64,000 nucleotides of DNA from Lepidonotus clava. Taxonomy: Eukaryota; Annelida; Polychaeta; Phyllodocida; Polynoidae. Shown here piece after piece: positions 14,001-23,800 of the stretch (position 1 is the first letter of the stretch; every line of letters begins with the position of its first letter). The translations under genes were made by a program, and so were the position numbers. The notes under the pieces were generated by a model, which saw nothing but the letters and a program-made list of their open reading frames with translations, was not told the origin of the DNA and did not search any database. The stretch covers positions 37,612,792 through 37,676,791 of the forward strand of contig OW387135.1 of assembly GCA_936440205.1 (NCBI GenBank), given 5' to 3'.

Positions 14001-17000
14001 ATCACCAAAGCTAGCATTTAAGGTTTTTGACTCGCAGATATTACCAATAATCGAATATGGATCTGAAATCTGGTACAAATTTAGGCAAAATGAAGTAATA
14101 GAAAAATTCAATTTATATTATATTAAAAGTGCATTGGGTCTCAGGTCACAAACTCCAACAGATGCTGTTTTGAGTGATTCCGGAAGATTCCCAGTACAAT
14201 TGAGAAGAAACACAAATGTCCTTAAGTATTGGTTTAGAATAGCCAACCTTCAAGCAAATGACCCCATTCGTAATGCTTTTGATTCACTTGTGGAGCTTCA
14301 CAATCATGGCCAAACTAACTGGTGGTCAGAGGTTGCAAAACTACTAGAATCTTTGAATATTTCTGCACCAGAAGTTTTTGTAGCTGCTCCATCAGCTGTG
14401 AGACATAGAATGATAGGGGACCTCAAGGAGAGAATTTATAGCTCGCATATGAAGTGTTGTATGTCCAGAATATCCACAAAAAAAGAAGGTAAACTAATAT
14501 CATTTCAAACATATAAGAAAGAGTATTGTATGGAAACGTATTTATTACATTTATCAAACCTAAAACATCTAACAGCTGTTGCTAAATTCCGAATGAGCTC
14601 ACATTCTTTAGCAATAGAGACTGGGAGGCATTTAAGACCCAAAATTGCAAGAGAAGAAAGGAAATGCCCAAATTGTTTACTGGATGAGGTGGAAGATGAA
14701 CAACATTTTCTTTTAAAATGTCCACTCTATAAAGAATTACGACTGACTCTCTTTAAAGCAACAGGGCTCAACACTAGTATAATGTTACATGGTGATTTAT
14801 TCTTTTCAATTATGAATAGCAGAGACGCAAAAGTCATTAAGGCATTAGGTGCCTATGTGTTCTCGGCCTTTAAGCTCAGGGAAGAGCATATACGACAATA
14901 AATGTTCACTTTAGTAATGACATGTGTCACCATGTAGGCTATAGAGTTGTATATATGTTATAAATCTATCTACCCAATCCTTAAGACTAGTCATTGTAAA
15001 GTATTTATGACCAGCCCGATACTATGCTCATGGACTGTCAACTAGTCACTTTTGTAAGACAAGTATTATCATTGGTGCTGTATAAATGTTATACCAGGTG
15101 CTGTATATATGTTATGTAAGTTAAAGATGCATCCAACCAGCATCTATATGCTAACGTTGCTTGTAAAAATGTTAACCTTAGTTTTTTATAATTCGTTTGG
15201 TGCTAAAGCGAATGAAAAGATCTGTTTACTGTTGTATCATGTATATACCTATTGTAGTGTTTGTGTGTGTTTATACTCCATGTATCAGTTTACTATGTAT
15301 GACACATGAGATCAAATGTATGACTCTTTGTTGTCAATAAAATCACTACTACTACTACTATAAAAATCTCAGACAAAGGTCGGGGGGGGGGGGGGTGGGA
15401 GGGTGTCCGACATTCTTTTAAGATGTTGGTATGTTCTAGTGCGTATTTTTGGCTAAGCGGGTTGGGGCTGGGCGTGTGTGAGATTTTTGAAGATGTGCAT
15501 GCATACTAAATGAAAGGCTGGTTCTATACACACCTCAGGAAACACTGCGTCCCTGCTCCCTAGTATAATTATAACTAGAGCGAATAACATCTCTAAGGGC
15601 TAAGCTGATACATATTTTATTGCGCATACATGTATGAGCTCGCTTCTGTGCAAAGCTATGATCGATATTTCGTTAGTTCTATATATCAGGGCTCGACAAA
15701 TCGGGTGCCCGGACGCCCGGGACAACCAGAAAATGGTCCTGGGCAACCAGGTTTGAGGGGCTAGTTGCCCGGCGGGCAACCACGTTTTTTGAGTGCTTTC
15801 AAAATATTTGGAAATCTATTTCATATCACTGAATTCATTCCAAGTATAGGCTTTTACTTTTGCTGACTTTTAGGCAACTGAAACTTGCTAATCTTGCTAA
15901 TATAAATTTTCTGGGCTACCAGATTATAGCTCCGGACAACCAAGTAAAGATCTGTGGTTGCCCAACGGACAACCACGTTTTGAAACGATTTGTCGAGCCC
16001 TGTATATACATGGCTGTTCCAATTCTATTTTCATGTAGAGTTCCTATGCATTTTCTCTCGGCAATAGACAACTACAAAATATATATGCTTTTGATAATTA
16101 ATGTACACCTTATTGATTCCTTATTTTAGATTTGGGAGGTTGAAAAAAAAGCATTTCCTTTGTGTGCTATTAAGAAAACGACCCCCATGCCATTCTAACA
16201 TTTTATCTTATTGGATATTGGACGATAAGTAGAACAGTTAAAATAACTTTATTGTTACAGATAAACAATGCTGGTAGTGTGGTGAATGGTAACATAGACA
16301 AGTGTACGATAGAGGACATGGACTTCATGTACAACGTACATGTCCGTTCTACCTTCATGATAACAAAGCGGTCTTTGCCACACTTGGAGAAATCTAAAGG
16401 TAAATCTCATAAACATAAAAATAATTTGGAAAGATAATGTCCTATTCAATTTTATAAAGAGACGTTCAAAACTACTGAAACTTGCCCATCTTTAAAATTA
16501 TTAAGCCATGCGCTGCTGTAGTATATCTTTAATACCAAAATGTCTACGAGTCAAGAAATGATTTCTGGGATAATGTATGTCATTTTTTGACAAATGGACA
16601 TTTTGATTGAATTTCAATATTTTTGGGAAATATTTTCATGGAAAATAGTAAGGGTAGGGACAAAAAGTTAGGGTAAGATGGGCACCAGAATAATAAAGCA
16701 TTTATCTATGCTTAAAATGTGCGAATGACGCCCTTACTTCTGCTGTCCTTTGAAAGAAGTATAAAGAATATTATAAGTATTATAACATTATCGAGATATC
16801 AAGTATGATCATTTGGTTTACTTTTGCATTATCATGATATTATATAAAGCTTACAACCTTTCTCATATTCTCCTCGAGTACAGGTTCAGTGGTGAACGTC
16901 TCGAGCATTGCAGGATGCAGGCCAGTAAGTACTGTACTGTTGTTATATGAAGGGTTATATAATTTTGTTCAGACCGCACCTTTTGATGCTGGCATGCTTC

Positions 17001-19660
17001 AAATTACTTCAGTGTTATAATCTGATAATATTATATCAATTGTCATTATTGTTATTCAAAACAGATTTGAAAACACATTTTAATTATTTCCAGATGTTTT
17101 CAACATTTAATTATCAAGGCGTAGTCGACTCCCCTGTATACATATATGTATATGAAAGACTTCTGAACTTATTTGATTCTCTTTTATGAATTAATTGTCA
17201 TTATAAAGATGTTCTAGAATATATTCATATGAAATATGAAAAGTGGATTTGAAACAATGTATTCGTTGAAGTAAGTTATATTCTCCTGATTACATTCTAG
17301 TTGCCATATGTCACTGCTTATGGCATTGCCAAGGCCGCAGTTATCCATTTCACGCAGACACTTGCTCAGGGTGAGTTGCAATCATATTGTTAATTCCTTA
17401 TCCTAGTGGTCGTTTACATTATTGAAGTATTACAGGTAATAATTCAATACTTATATATGAGCTCGACGCAGTGACGTTTTTGCATGAGAGCTCCCGTATG
17501 CAACCACCCCGCTCACCTTTCCTTCAAAAGATCATTGTGAAAAAAAACTGAAAAGAATTGAAAGAAGTCCTGAAATGCTCTACTTTCTACTGGTTGCCGC
17601 CCCCTTTATAAGATCAAGTTATTGAATATAGCCTATAACAAAATCCCCGCTTAAAAAAACACTCACCACCCTCACAGCAGAACCTTCATGCGGACCAGGA
17701 GTTGAAGTTATTTCTTTTTGTCATTTTACTTACAATAGATGAATCCAGTTACTTTTTCATCAACGATTTTCTTAAAGAATAAATAATAGAGTTTATTTTG
17801 AATATAGACGACCTTGGAATACTTGGTCGAAGCTTTCATTAATTTTGTGGTATTTTACAGATGTCGCCGAAAGAGGTATCAGGGTCAATTGTGTAGCGTG
17901 AGTATAGAAATAAGCACCTTCTGAAATAATAATAATATATTTCCCCAGTGTTAGGACCTAAAATGTATATACATCCAAGCCTTATCATAAAGACTTAGTA
18001 GTGAAATTCACAAGTTTATTCTAGACAATATGACGATGGCAAAAACCACAAGCTTGCAATACTTAGTCAAAAAGTTCAGTTTTCATAGAGTTTTCATGTA
18101 AAGAAACATCCATCCTTCAAGCTGATGCCCCTCACTGCCCTACTCTGGTGAACTAAAACAGGAACCCAAACCTCCCACTTTTAAATACCGGCAGTGCAAA
18201 GCATTGTTGAGGAAGACTCCAAGCATAATATGGAATTCTCGACTGCTGCTATTGATTTCACAACATGTGCATGCATCAACCCCTTTTTGTACAAATAAAA
18301 AAGAGGGATCTGAAGAATTAATGCAAGCACTGTATAATTATGTGATTTGTGCTTAATAAGAAAAAAAGAGAGAAATGCGTTACTTCATATAGTTATTTCA
18401 AGGCTAAACTTGTCAAAATGACCAGTATTTGAGGGGTTTGGTCCATAAAGGTATTGAGTATTCAGTATAGCCCAGTGCATATCAGCACAGCCATTAGTAT
18501 CCTAAGCACAACCAATGGGTAATATATCGGTCCATGCTATCTTATAATGGTAATTCCCTTATTGTAACTGAATACAACTTTATACCTCTGGGATTTACTG
18601 GAATGGTATAACATATGGTCACAATGATACCAATTATTCTACGCTGAAGACCTTTTTAATAGGAACTATCATTCATTTAGGAATTCAAAACACAAAAAAC
18701 GACATTATCTGAGAGAATTTCGTAACCTGCTTTTAGTGATTGCCTTTTAAACTTTTAATTTTCTCTTTTCACGTCATTACTGCAGACCAGGTGCCATTGA
18801 CACGCCTATATTTGTGAGGCCCGGTGGTCATATTTCTGACAACCCAGAGCAGCTTCCAGAGGTAAGTGACCTAATCAACCCAGTACACCAAGTGTGTAAA
18901 CGTATCTGAGGTAAAAGATGCAGGATCATGCAGATCCTGCTTGTTATATTTGTATTGTAAATCTGTGTGCCAAATATAATTAGCCAATAGCAAAGAACTA
19001 CGTGTAGTTATATGGCCAACAACTACTATATCAAATACCGAACACAATCATGTTGATCCTGACTGACATCCAACTACTCTATTTCTAGTTTTACGCCAAA
19101 ATGGCCTCGATCCACCCCCTGAAGCGTGTGGGGAAGGTGTCGGAGGTGGCCGGGACCATCCTGTACCTGACGTCCAGCGCCGCGGCCAACACCACCGGTA
19201 CCGTCATTAATGTGGACGGTGGGAGGCATGGCACAACTACCGGTAGGTCATTATGGTATCATATCAAGAGCTCAATCGTGTGGGTGCCCGTTCTGTTCAT
19301 TTAGTGCCATATAAAAATACATGCAAGTCATGTATACTGTGCGGAAAGAAATGACCTAAAGACATTCTCTGCACAATGCAGTAGATAATTTCAGGACAAT
19401 GCAGTAAACTAGTGTGTGGGAGGGGGGGGGGGGGGACTTGTTCTCTTAGTTTTATGCTATGAAACTTGAAAGAGTTATAAGCCCCTTTGCAGTGAATAAA
19501 TACTTCATAAAATGATGTAGATGCCTTTCGTTCCGGAATCTGAAGGAAAGTATGTTCATTCTACTTGTAAAGATGTTTTTCTAGGTGGCTGAACCGCCAC
19601 TAAATGATGTACATGTAATAGTATTCCAATGTTATCGTTTCAGTATATGACTCAAAGTAA
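7977..19660 (+). CDS. classical short-chain dehydrogenase/reductase (SDR), complete, 10 coding exons
   Basis: Coding exons: 7977-8013, 10287-10426, 11126-11218, 16261-16399, 16884-16924, 17301-17370, 17861-17897, 18786-18861, 19089-19242, 19644-19660. All have AG/GT borders and compatible phases; together 804 nt, 267 residues plus TAA. The cofactor loop TGxxxGxG is at residues 12-19 (split by intron 1), NNAG at 92-95, the catalytic set N115, S144, Y157, K161, then RVNCVAPG and a C-terminal INVDGG. An Arg in the GGRNEEN stretch after strand beta-2 favours NADP(H), by family rule. It would be a cytosolic or organellar oxidoreductase of FabG-like type; no signal peptide is seen and the substrate is unknown. 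The last exon adds only VYDSK. A LINE sits in intron 3 and SINE/MITE copies in intron 1. Confidence 0.88.
8412..8628 (+). mobile_element. tRNA-derived SINE
   Basis: The head carries RNA polymerase III promoter boxes: an A-box-like TGGCCAACG (8429-8437) and a near-perfect B box GGTTCGAGTCC (8481-8491). A tRNA-unrelated body follows and the element ends in an A-rich tail at about 8617-8628. It lies in SDR intron 1, sense to the gene. The A-B spacing of about 50 bp resembles a tRNA with a long variable arm (Ser or Leu type), but the cloverleaf is too degraded for a real tRNA gene. Confidence 0.6.
8948..9298. mobile_element. piggyBac-like MITE (TTAA-flanked)
   Basis: A 351 bp element with TTAA at both borders. 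The left end is TTAACCCTTTAGACCCC and the right end GGGGGCTAAAGGGTTAA, nearly perfect inverted repeats of about 16 bp. There is no coding capacity. It lies in SDR intron 1. Its termini differ from the 2514-3163 element, so it is a separate subfamily. Confidence 0.7.
9390..9546. repeat. 157 bp near-perfect palindrome
   Basis: The left arm starts ATAACCAACCGAGAAGGG and the right arm ends CCCTTCTCGGTTGGTTAT. A second nested pair, GATATCAGCCCTCGGC against GCCGAGGGCTGATATC, closes toward a centre near 9468. A transcript would fold into one long hairpin. It is probably a foldback MITE. It lies in SDR intron 1. Confidence 0.75.
10857..11043. repeat. two (TA)n tracts
   Basis: Long alternating TA runs at about 10857-10922 and 11000-11042, in SDR intron 2 just upstream of exon 3. 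Such tracts are length-variable and can extrude cruciforms. Confidence 0.85.
11539..15360 (+). mobile_element. LINE (non-LTR retrotransposon), 5'-truncated or decayed, in SDR intron 3
   Basis: The element carries one APE-type endonuclease plus reverse transcriptase frame, a 3'UTR of about 450 bp, an AATAAA at 15336-15341 and a microsatellite tail (ACT)n ending at 15360. No ORF1 is found and the extreme 5' end cannot be resolved, because stop codons interrupt the frame left of 11539. It sits in sense orientation inside the 5 kb third intron of the SDR gene. A microsatellite rather than poly(A) tail and the protein style point to the CR1/L2/Jockey group; the exact clade was not determined. Confidence 0.85.
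11629..14901 (+). CDS. LINE ORF2-type polyprotein: endonuclease and reverse transcriptase
   Basis: A frame of 1090 codons from the first ATG; the same frame is open back to 11539, where ILLETH supplies the likely catalytic Glu of the endonuclease, so the ATG at 11629 is probably not the ancestral start. Endonuclease motifs: GDFNAR at residues 90-95, SVVDYLIAS about 177-185, SDHVAL 204-209. Reverse transcriptase motifs: KAPGIDGIS near 452, VDFTKAFDYV near 583, QGGMISPKLF after it, and the catalytic YADDLVL near 682. A Cys/His cluster CPNCLLDEVEDEQHFLLKCP near 1012-1031 is typical of the C-terminus in this group. No internal stop, so insertion is fairly recent. The protein would nick DNA and prime reverse transcription at the target. 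Confidence 0.9.
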   Translation: MNAKRFSGGIGIFYRKHLSPYISTVSHSEHIVWIRLNFGKRSDTENVMNIGCVYLPPENSPYIRANDCDYFENLQDEICMYSNDPIFLCGDFNARTQNLVDTLPVISGSDGSFTSVAAPTLLPDVYTGSRKNKDQGIPNNHGKKLIEICHSSDMLILNGRVGDNTDNFTCYKETGQSVVDYLIASVNYISMIDHFSLSSKKVNSDHVALMFSFNLEIEEVPESRKSKTERYSRYSWDPMKKEQYTRCFYDIDTLAAFDNLICSVTNYPSVDVLCQDFYTFLECAVTKVSKKRYNKGRSTFPQNVWYDDDCKDKKRDVNEFASSHDITKEPHRTTYMQIHREYKTLIQNKKRKHFLKVRLELESMVSNNPQHYWNFWKKHKKTLMSDINITVFTEYFKEQVKPPLQPDFMDINLGMQEDPISLGPIHSNISDDILNSVITENEVLISLRKLKNKKAPGIDGISGEFLKSAEKEITLPLTLMFNYVLQSGEYPTGWCEGIINPLHKKGCTLNPDNYRKITVMPVIGKLFESILNSRLCMKNEILSDNDIFQSGFMKDRMTADNAFILYSLIMKQKFVNKSLYVCFVDFTKAFDYVNRAALIHKLKMRGVGGKFLQVIQSMYTKSRCRVKVNGELSDEIESICGVLQGGMISPKLFTEYLYDLKKFLKHRYGIVLNNTIVQYILYADDLVLCSDTAEGLQAQIDGMFEFCKKWHMIVSLMKTKVLIFNKKKDSKTDFKIGSDTIDVTDEYKYLGFIFNTRQKDPLSTMPNYLIGQARKANYQMRKLSGEVLGKLSPKLAFKVFDSQILPIIEYGSEIWYKFRQNEVIEKFNLYYIKSALGLRSQTPTDAVLSDSGRFPVQLRRNTNVLKYWFRIANLQANDPIRNAFDSLVELHNHGQTNWWSEVAKLLESLNISAPEVFVAAPSAVRHRMIGDLKERIYSSHMKCCMSRISTKKEGKLISFQTYKKEYCMETYLLHLSNLKHLTAVAKFRMSSHSLAIETGRHLRPKIAREERKCPNCLLDEVEDEQHFLLKCPLYKELRLTLFKATGLNTSIMLHGDLFFSIMNSRDAKVIKALGAYVFSAFKLREEHIRQ
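15687..16012. mobile_element. hAT-like MITE with perfect 17 bp inverted termini
   Basis: 326 bp starting CAGGGCTCGACAAATCG and ending with its exact reverse complement CGATTTGTCGAGCCCTG. The interior repeats GGGCAACCA-type words. It sits in TATATA-rich flanks in SDR intron 3, just downstream of the LINE. The identical termini suggest a relatively young copy. No transposase frame. Confidence 0.7.
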
Positions 19661-19756
19661 CGCTGAGAACGACACAAAACTCGTATCACATATACAGTGT
19701 GTAATCAACAGCTGGAGACAATACTTCCATATTCTTCTGCTTTAGCAATTTGGGAA

Positions 19757-19762
19757 AATAAA
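19757..19762 (+). other. polyadenylation signal of the SDR gene
   Basis: AATAAA about 97 bp after the SDR stop codon at 19658-19660. It is the first such hexamer downstream, so it is the likely cleavage signal. Confidence 0.55.
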
Positions 19763-19961
19763 TTTGAATCGAAATTCATGCTTGTTCAACTGTCAGTTTT
19801 CCTTACAAGAATCACTTGAGTAGCATTTTTGGAATCTTGTATTACGTTGTTATGCGCCTATATAACAGTAGATGGTGATAAACATATGATACTACAAAAA
19901 GCCTCGGAAGGAAAAACAAGCAGGTTTAATCCTTTAGCAAACGAAGTCCATAATTTTTAAA

Positions 19962-20228
19962 ACGTGAGTATTTGAGTAATTAAATCTTTCTCAGAAAGTT
20001 TAAGGATAACAGTTGAACTGTTACAGTTGGCCTGTTTCATTATACGATTGATTTATTAAATTCCTTAATATTTCAAACCTATTTTGAAAACGTTTATTAC
20101 GTGAGTATTTGAGTAATTAAATCTTTCTCAGAAAGTTTAAGGATAACAGTTGAACTGTTACAGTTGGCCTGTTTCATGATACGATTGATTTATTAAATTC
20201 CTTTATATTTCAAACCTATTTTGAAAAA
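19962..20228. repeat. tandem duplication, 137 bp unit, two copies
   Basis: The stretch starting ACGTGAGTATTTGAG at 19962 recurs at 20099 with only a few differences, for example CATTATACG against CATGATACG. It lies between the SDR 3' end and the LAMTOR3 3' end. High identity means a recent duplication or ongoing exchange. Confidence 0.85.
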
Positions 20229-20290
20229 TTTAATGAATAAATTATTGTAAAAACTTCAACGAATAACAGCAATTCATTTACAATTTATAT

Positions 20291-20296
20291 TTTATT
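20291..20296 (-). other. candidate polyadenylation signal of LAMTOR3
   Basis: AATAAA on the minus strand, about 575 bp past the LAMTOR3 stop codon. It would give a 3'UTR of roughly 600 nt. Other signals were not excluded. Confidence 0.35.
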
Positions 20297-20869
20297 CATT
20301 ACGGTGCATACAAATATTCAGAAAAAAAAGGCGTTAATACTAATTGTATACCTTTGACATTAATCTGGGTGTAAGGCATAACCTGCAGTAATACATGTAT
20401 TGTAAAATTATTCTTCATGTTTAACAGAACTTATTACAAAGAAGTTGTCCAACTGACGTTATTAAACAAAGTTGAAAAGAAACTAAATGAAAAACATAGT
20501 TTGACATACCTATATATTGCACAATGATATATATATCCTATCCGGGAAGTACGCTGGAAAATGTCTCTTCATCACAGAATGATTGCCTGGTATCTATATC
20601 AGGGTCAGTATCGTAGCATTCAGAAAAATTGCTTAGCAAGTTTCATAACAATGACGCAGACTGATACTTATCAGGGATCGAAGGGAAGCGCGCACATTTA
20701 CAGATTAGGAGTGTAAAAAGCACGTACTTGTACTCGGAATTCATTCATTCAATAACTTGCTCTCCTACGCCAAGGTTGCTTGTACCTACTGATTCGTACT
20801 CTCAACCCCTATACATTCAGCATGTATAACAAGTCAGCGGTATTTGTTCTCCCTATTTCCGCACTAAGA

Positions 20870-23800
20870 CTACTGTATGTCGACGGCCGTTCGCAACACT
20901 TGTAAGGAATCCTCCATCTCTTTTTCTAGGCTGAGAATCATACCTACAAGACAGTCAAATAAAATGGGATGACGATTGGTTCAATATACCGGTAGTTAGC
21001 GAAATTGCATAGGGTATATTGAAACGGGCAAGCAAGGGGGGAAAACATGATGTTATGCACTGCTGGCCTGCCACTTAGCCATGGGTTAGAGTAGATTTAG
21101 ATTGACCATTATGGCCATGGTGACAAAGGCTTCTAAATTTCCACTAACTCTAATTCTTGTCGTTTGACACAAACAAAGAATCACATTCCCCATATGATGT
21201 GCGTATTCTAGTACTGGTACAATTGTTTTTTAATAATAAATTGAAGTGTAGAACATCTAACTCAACGACGGCTTGTTGTAGACTTTGAAATTTATTAAGA
21301 CATTCAAAGGTGGTCGAATTTACATGTTTCGGATTGTTACATCCTTCATCAGAATTGATTAGAACCGTGTAATTGGGAGGGTATATCAATAATCAACAGT
21401 GTGAATTTAACGGGGTGAAAAAGTTCCACCGGTTGAAAATCAACGGGTTGGAAGTAATTAACAGTGTTGAATTAAAAAAGTCCACTAATTGTTTTTTAAG
21501 GATTGTTTTTTAAGTAACCTGCAGGATTGTAGTGATTTTGAGTTTTACAAATGCATTAAAGTCGATCACTGTGACTACTTTATGCCTTGTGGGACATGGT
21601 AGCCGTAATACAAATTGCAGTAGATTGACATCTTTATAATGCACAGGGGCAAATGTACGTGTATATTGATTACCTACCTGTGTTTGCGTTACTGTTTGCA
21701 ACAAGTGTGACGAGTAAAGGTGGCTTTGTTAGACAGATTACCTGAAGCGAAACAGACAGGTAACCGTAAGATTTTTTTTCTTTTTCAAAAAAGGTTCTCA
21801 ATCCTATCAATGGTTCTAAGGGATTTGAAATTTCAAAGAAATCATGCGGGAGATGAATCTTTAAAACACACTGAAACTACACTTTTCATATCTTAGACGG
21901 GACCTTGTCTATCAGTGATATTGATAATAACCCCAGGATGGTAACAATCATTTAAATAAGACCGTAGACGAGTGAATAGAATGCAATACAACAAAAGAAG
22001 TTAGCCAATAAAGAGTAAATACTGGAATCGTGGTAGACCTACTTGGTAGTTTCCATAAACAGTCACGATGCTCTTGTTCAACCCAAGACCTAATTTGCTG
22101 GCTTGTTCTGATGTCATTCCGAACGTGGAGAGAAACCTGGAACGCATGGCAAGCTCGGGTGCATGTTCATCGGCGACTGTGTGTAAAATAAGGGAAATGA
22201 TGATATTCATAAGCTGGTTTGCGTTTATGGTCATCTATTACAGTAGGTGAGCTTATCAATGTATCGAAGGTATAAAAAAACACCAATTCCCAGAACAAAC
22301 ACTTGATCGCAGTTTAATCGATGAACTCGATCTAAGACCGTTTTATGATCTATCTAGACCACATTTTCTTTTTCAGTCAGATTACAAAATACATTTTTAA
22401 AACCTCGAAACTTGTGTTAGAATACGCAACAATTGTTTTCTTAGCGATATTAAATAGAGTTGGTCATATATAGTTGTAAGAGACTATAGTGGCTAGCCAT
22501 TACTTCTGAGGCATAGAAAACAGTTGTTTGCAATCACCGTTCATTTTTTGAAACTATTAGATACATTAAATATTCTGTAACAATATCAAAGATTGTGGTG
22601 ATAGCATGCTCTGAGAATACAATACTGCACCGTCATTGGTACGTGCAGATGCATACATTCAGAGATATCATAAGATGATCAGCGGAATCCCCAGCCCTCC
22701 CCATGGGAGCGGCAATCAATGCATCCTACAGATCTATTCCATGCAACTTACTCCATATAGGAAACTTATTCTTGGATAAATTATGCATAAATCTTTACAG
22801 TTACAGGAAGATATAAAGACTGGTTCTTTACGTATGTGTTAGGGGTGTCAGTGTTGTGTGGTTATCTGAATTTGTAGTGGGGAGAACATTGGTATTGTAT
22901 ACAACAGATCTATTATAATCATGGGATGTTGGTGTAAAACTGGACAACTTAAATAAACCGTAATTCTTGATATCAACAACAATGTATTGTATCCCTTGTG
23001 ATGAATAAATTGTAATAGGTAGTCACAGTTTAAAACTTGGAGGTAACAATACTATATTTGAGGTCCTGATTATTTCGTAATGGAATTTTGATGGACCAAC
23101 CTTTAAGAAGAGGAACTCCATCTCGGTCGGTGACTATGATGGAATGGAGCCCATCGACCCTGAAAGAGAGTTACATGAAATATAAAGGCATATAGGCCTA
23201 AGGTTACCTGAGCATTTGATAATTCTCATGTACAGGTTTCACTTATCATAATTATAAGGTTTTGGGTAATCAAATTGTAGACTATGCGATCAACTATAAG
23301 GGTAGCTATATCATTTTGATTTGATAACCAAAATAAAAACCAACAAAAAGAAAACCTTTGGACTGAAAGTGATTTTTGATATGATGCGTTTACATAATAA
23401 AATTGGTCATTTCATACCAATGGTCCATTGGTACAAAAAGAATTACGCTGAAATAGATTTAGTTTCAAGATCTAATAAAATGATCAAGTCTTGATCCCCT
23501 GTCCTCTATCATGATACTTACATTTTCATCAGGCGAGTAAAGAATCGTTTTATTTCCTGAAAAAGCAATGCATTGTCCAATTACAAAATGTACTGTCATC
23601 ATTGTGTGAGACTCAATATTAGATGTTCACAGCGATTGTATAGACGTCGATACAGAGAATAGACAACGATAGCACTAAAAGATCGTCAAAATAAATGATG
23701 TTTTTCAAATATGCCCACCACACTTTGGGTATATCCTGAGGTAGGACAAGGGTTGGACAAAATAGAAAAAAATGCCATCCTTGTCTCCAAGATTTTGGAT

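Noticed and set aside
21510-21704. Minus-strand frame containing LLQFVLRLP, considered as the LAMTOR3 VVQFNRLP exon
   Set aside because: The true exon is 21678-21741, which has both splice sites, the right phases and the NSNANTG match.
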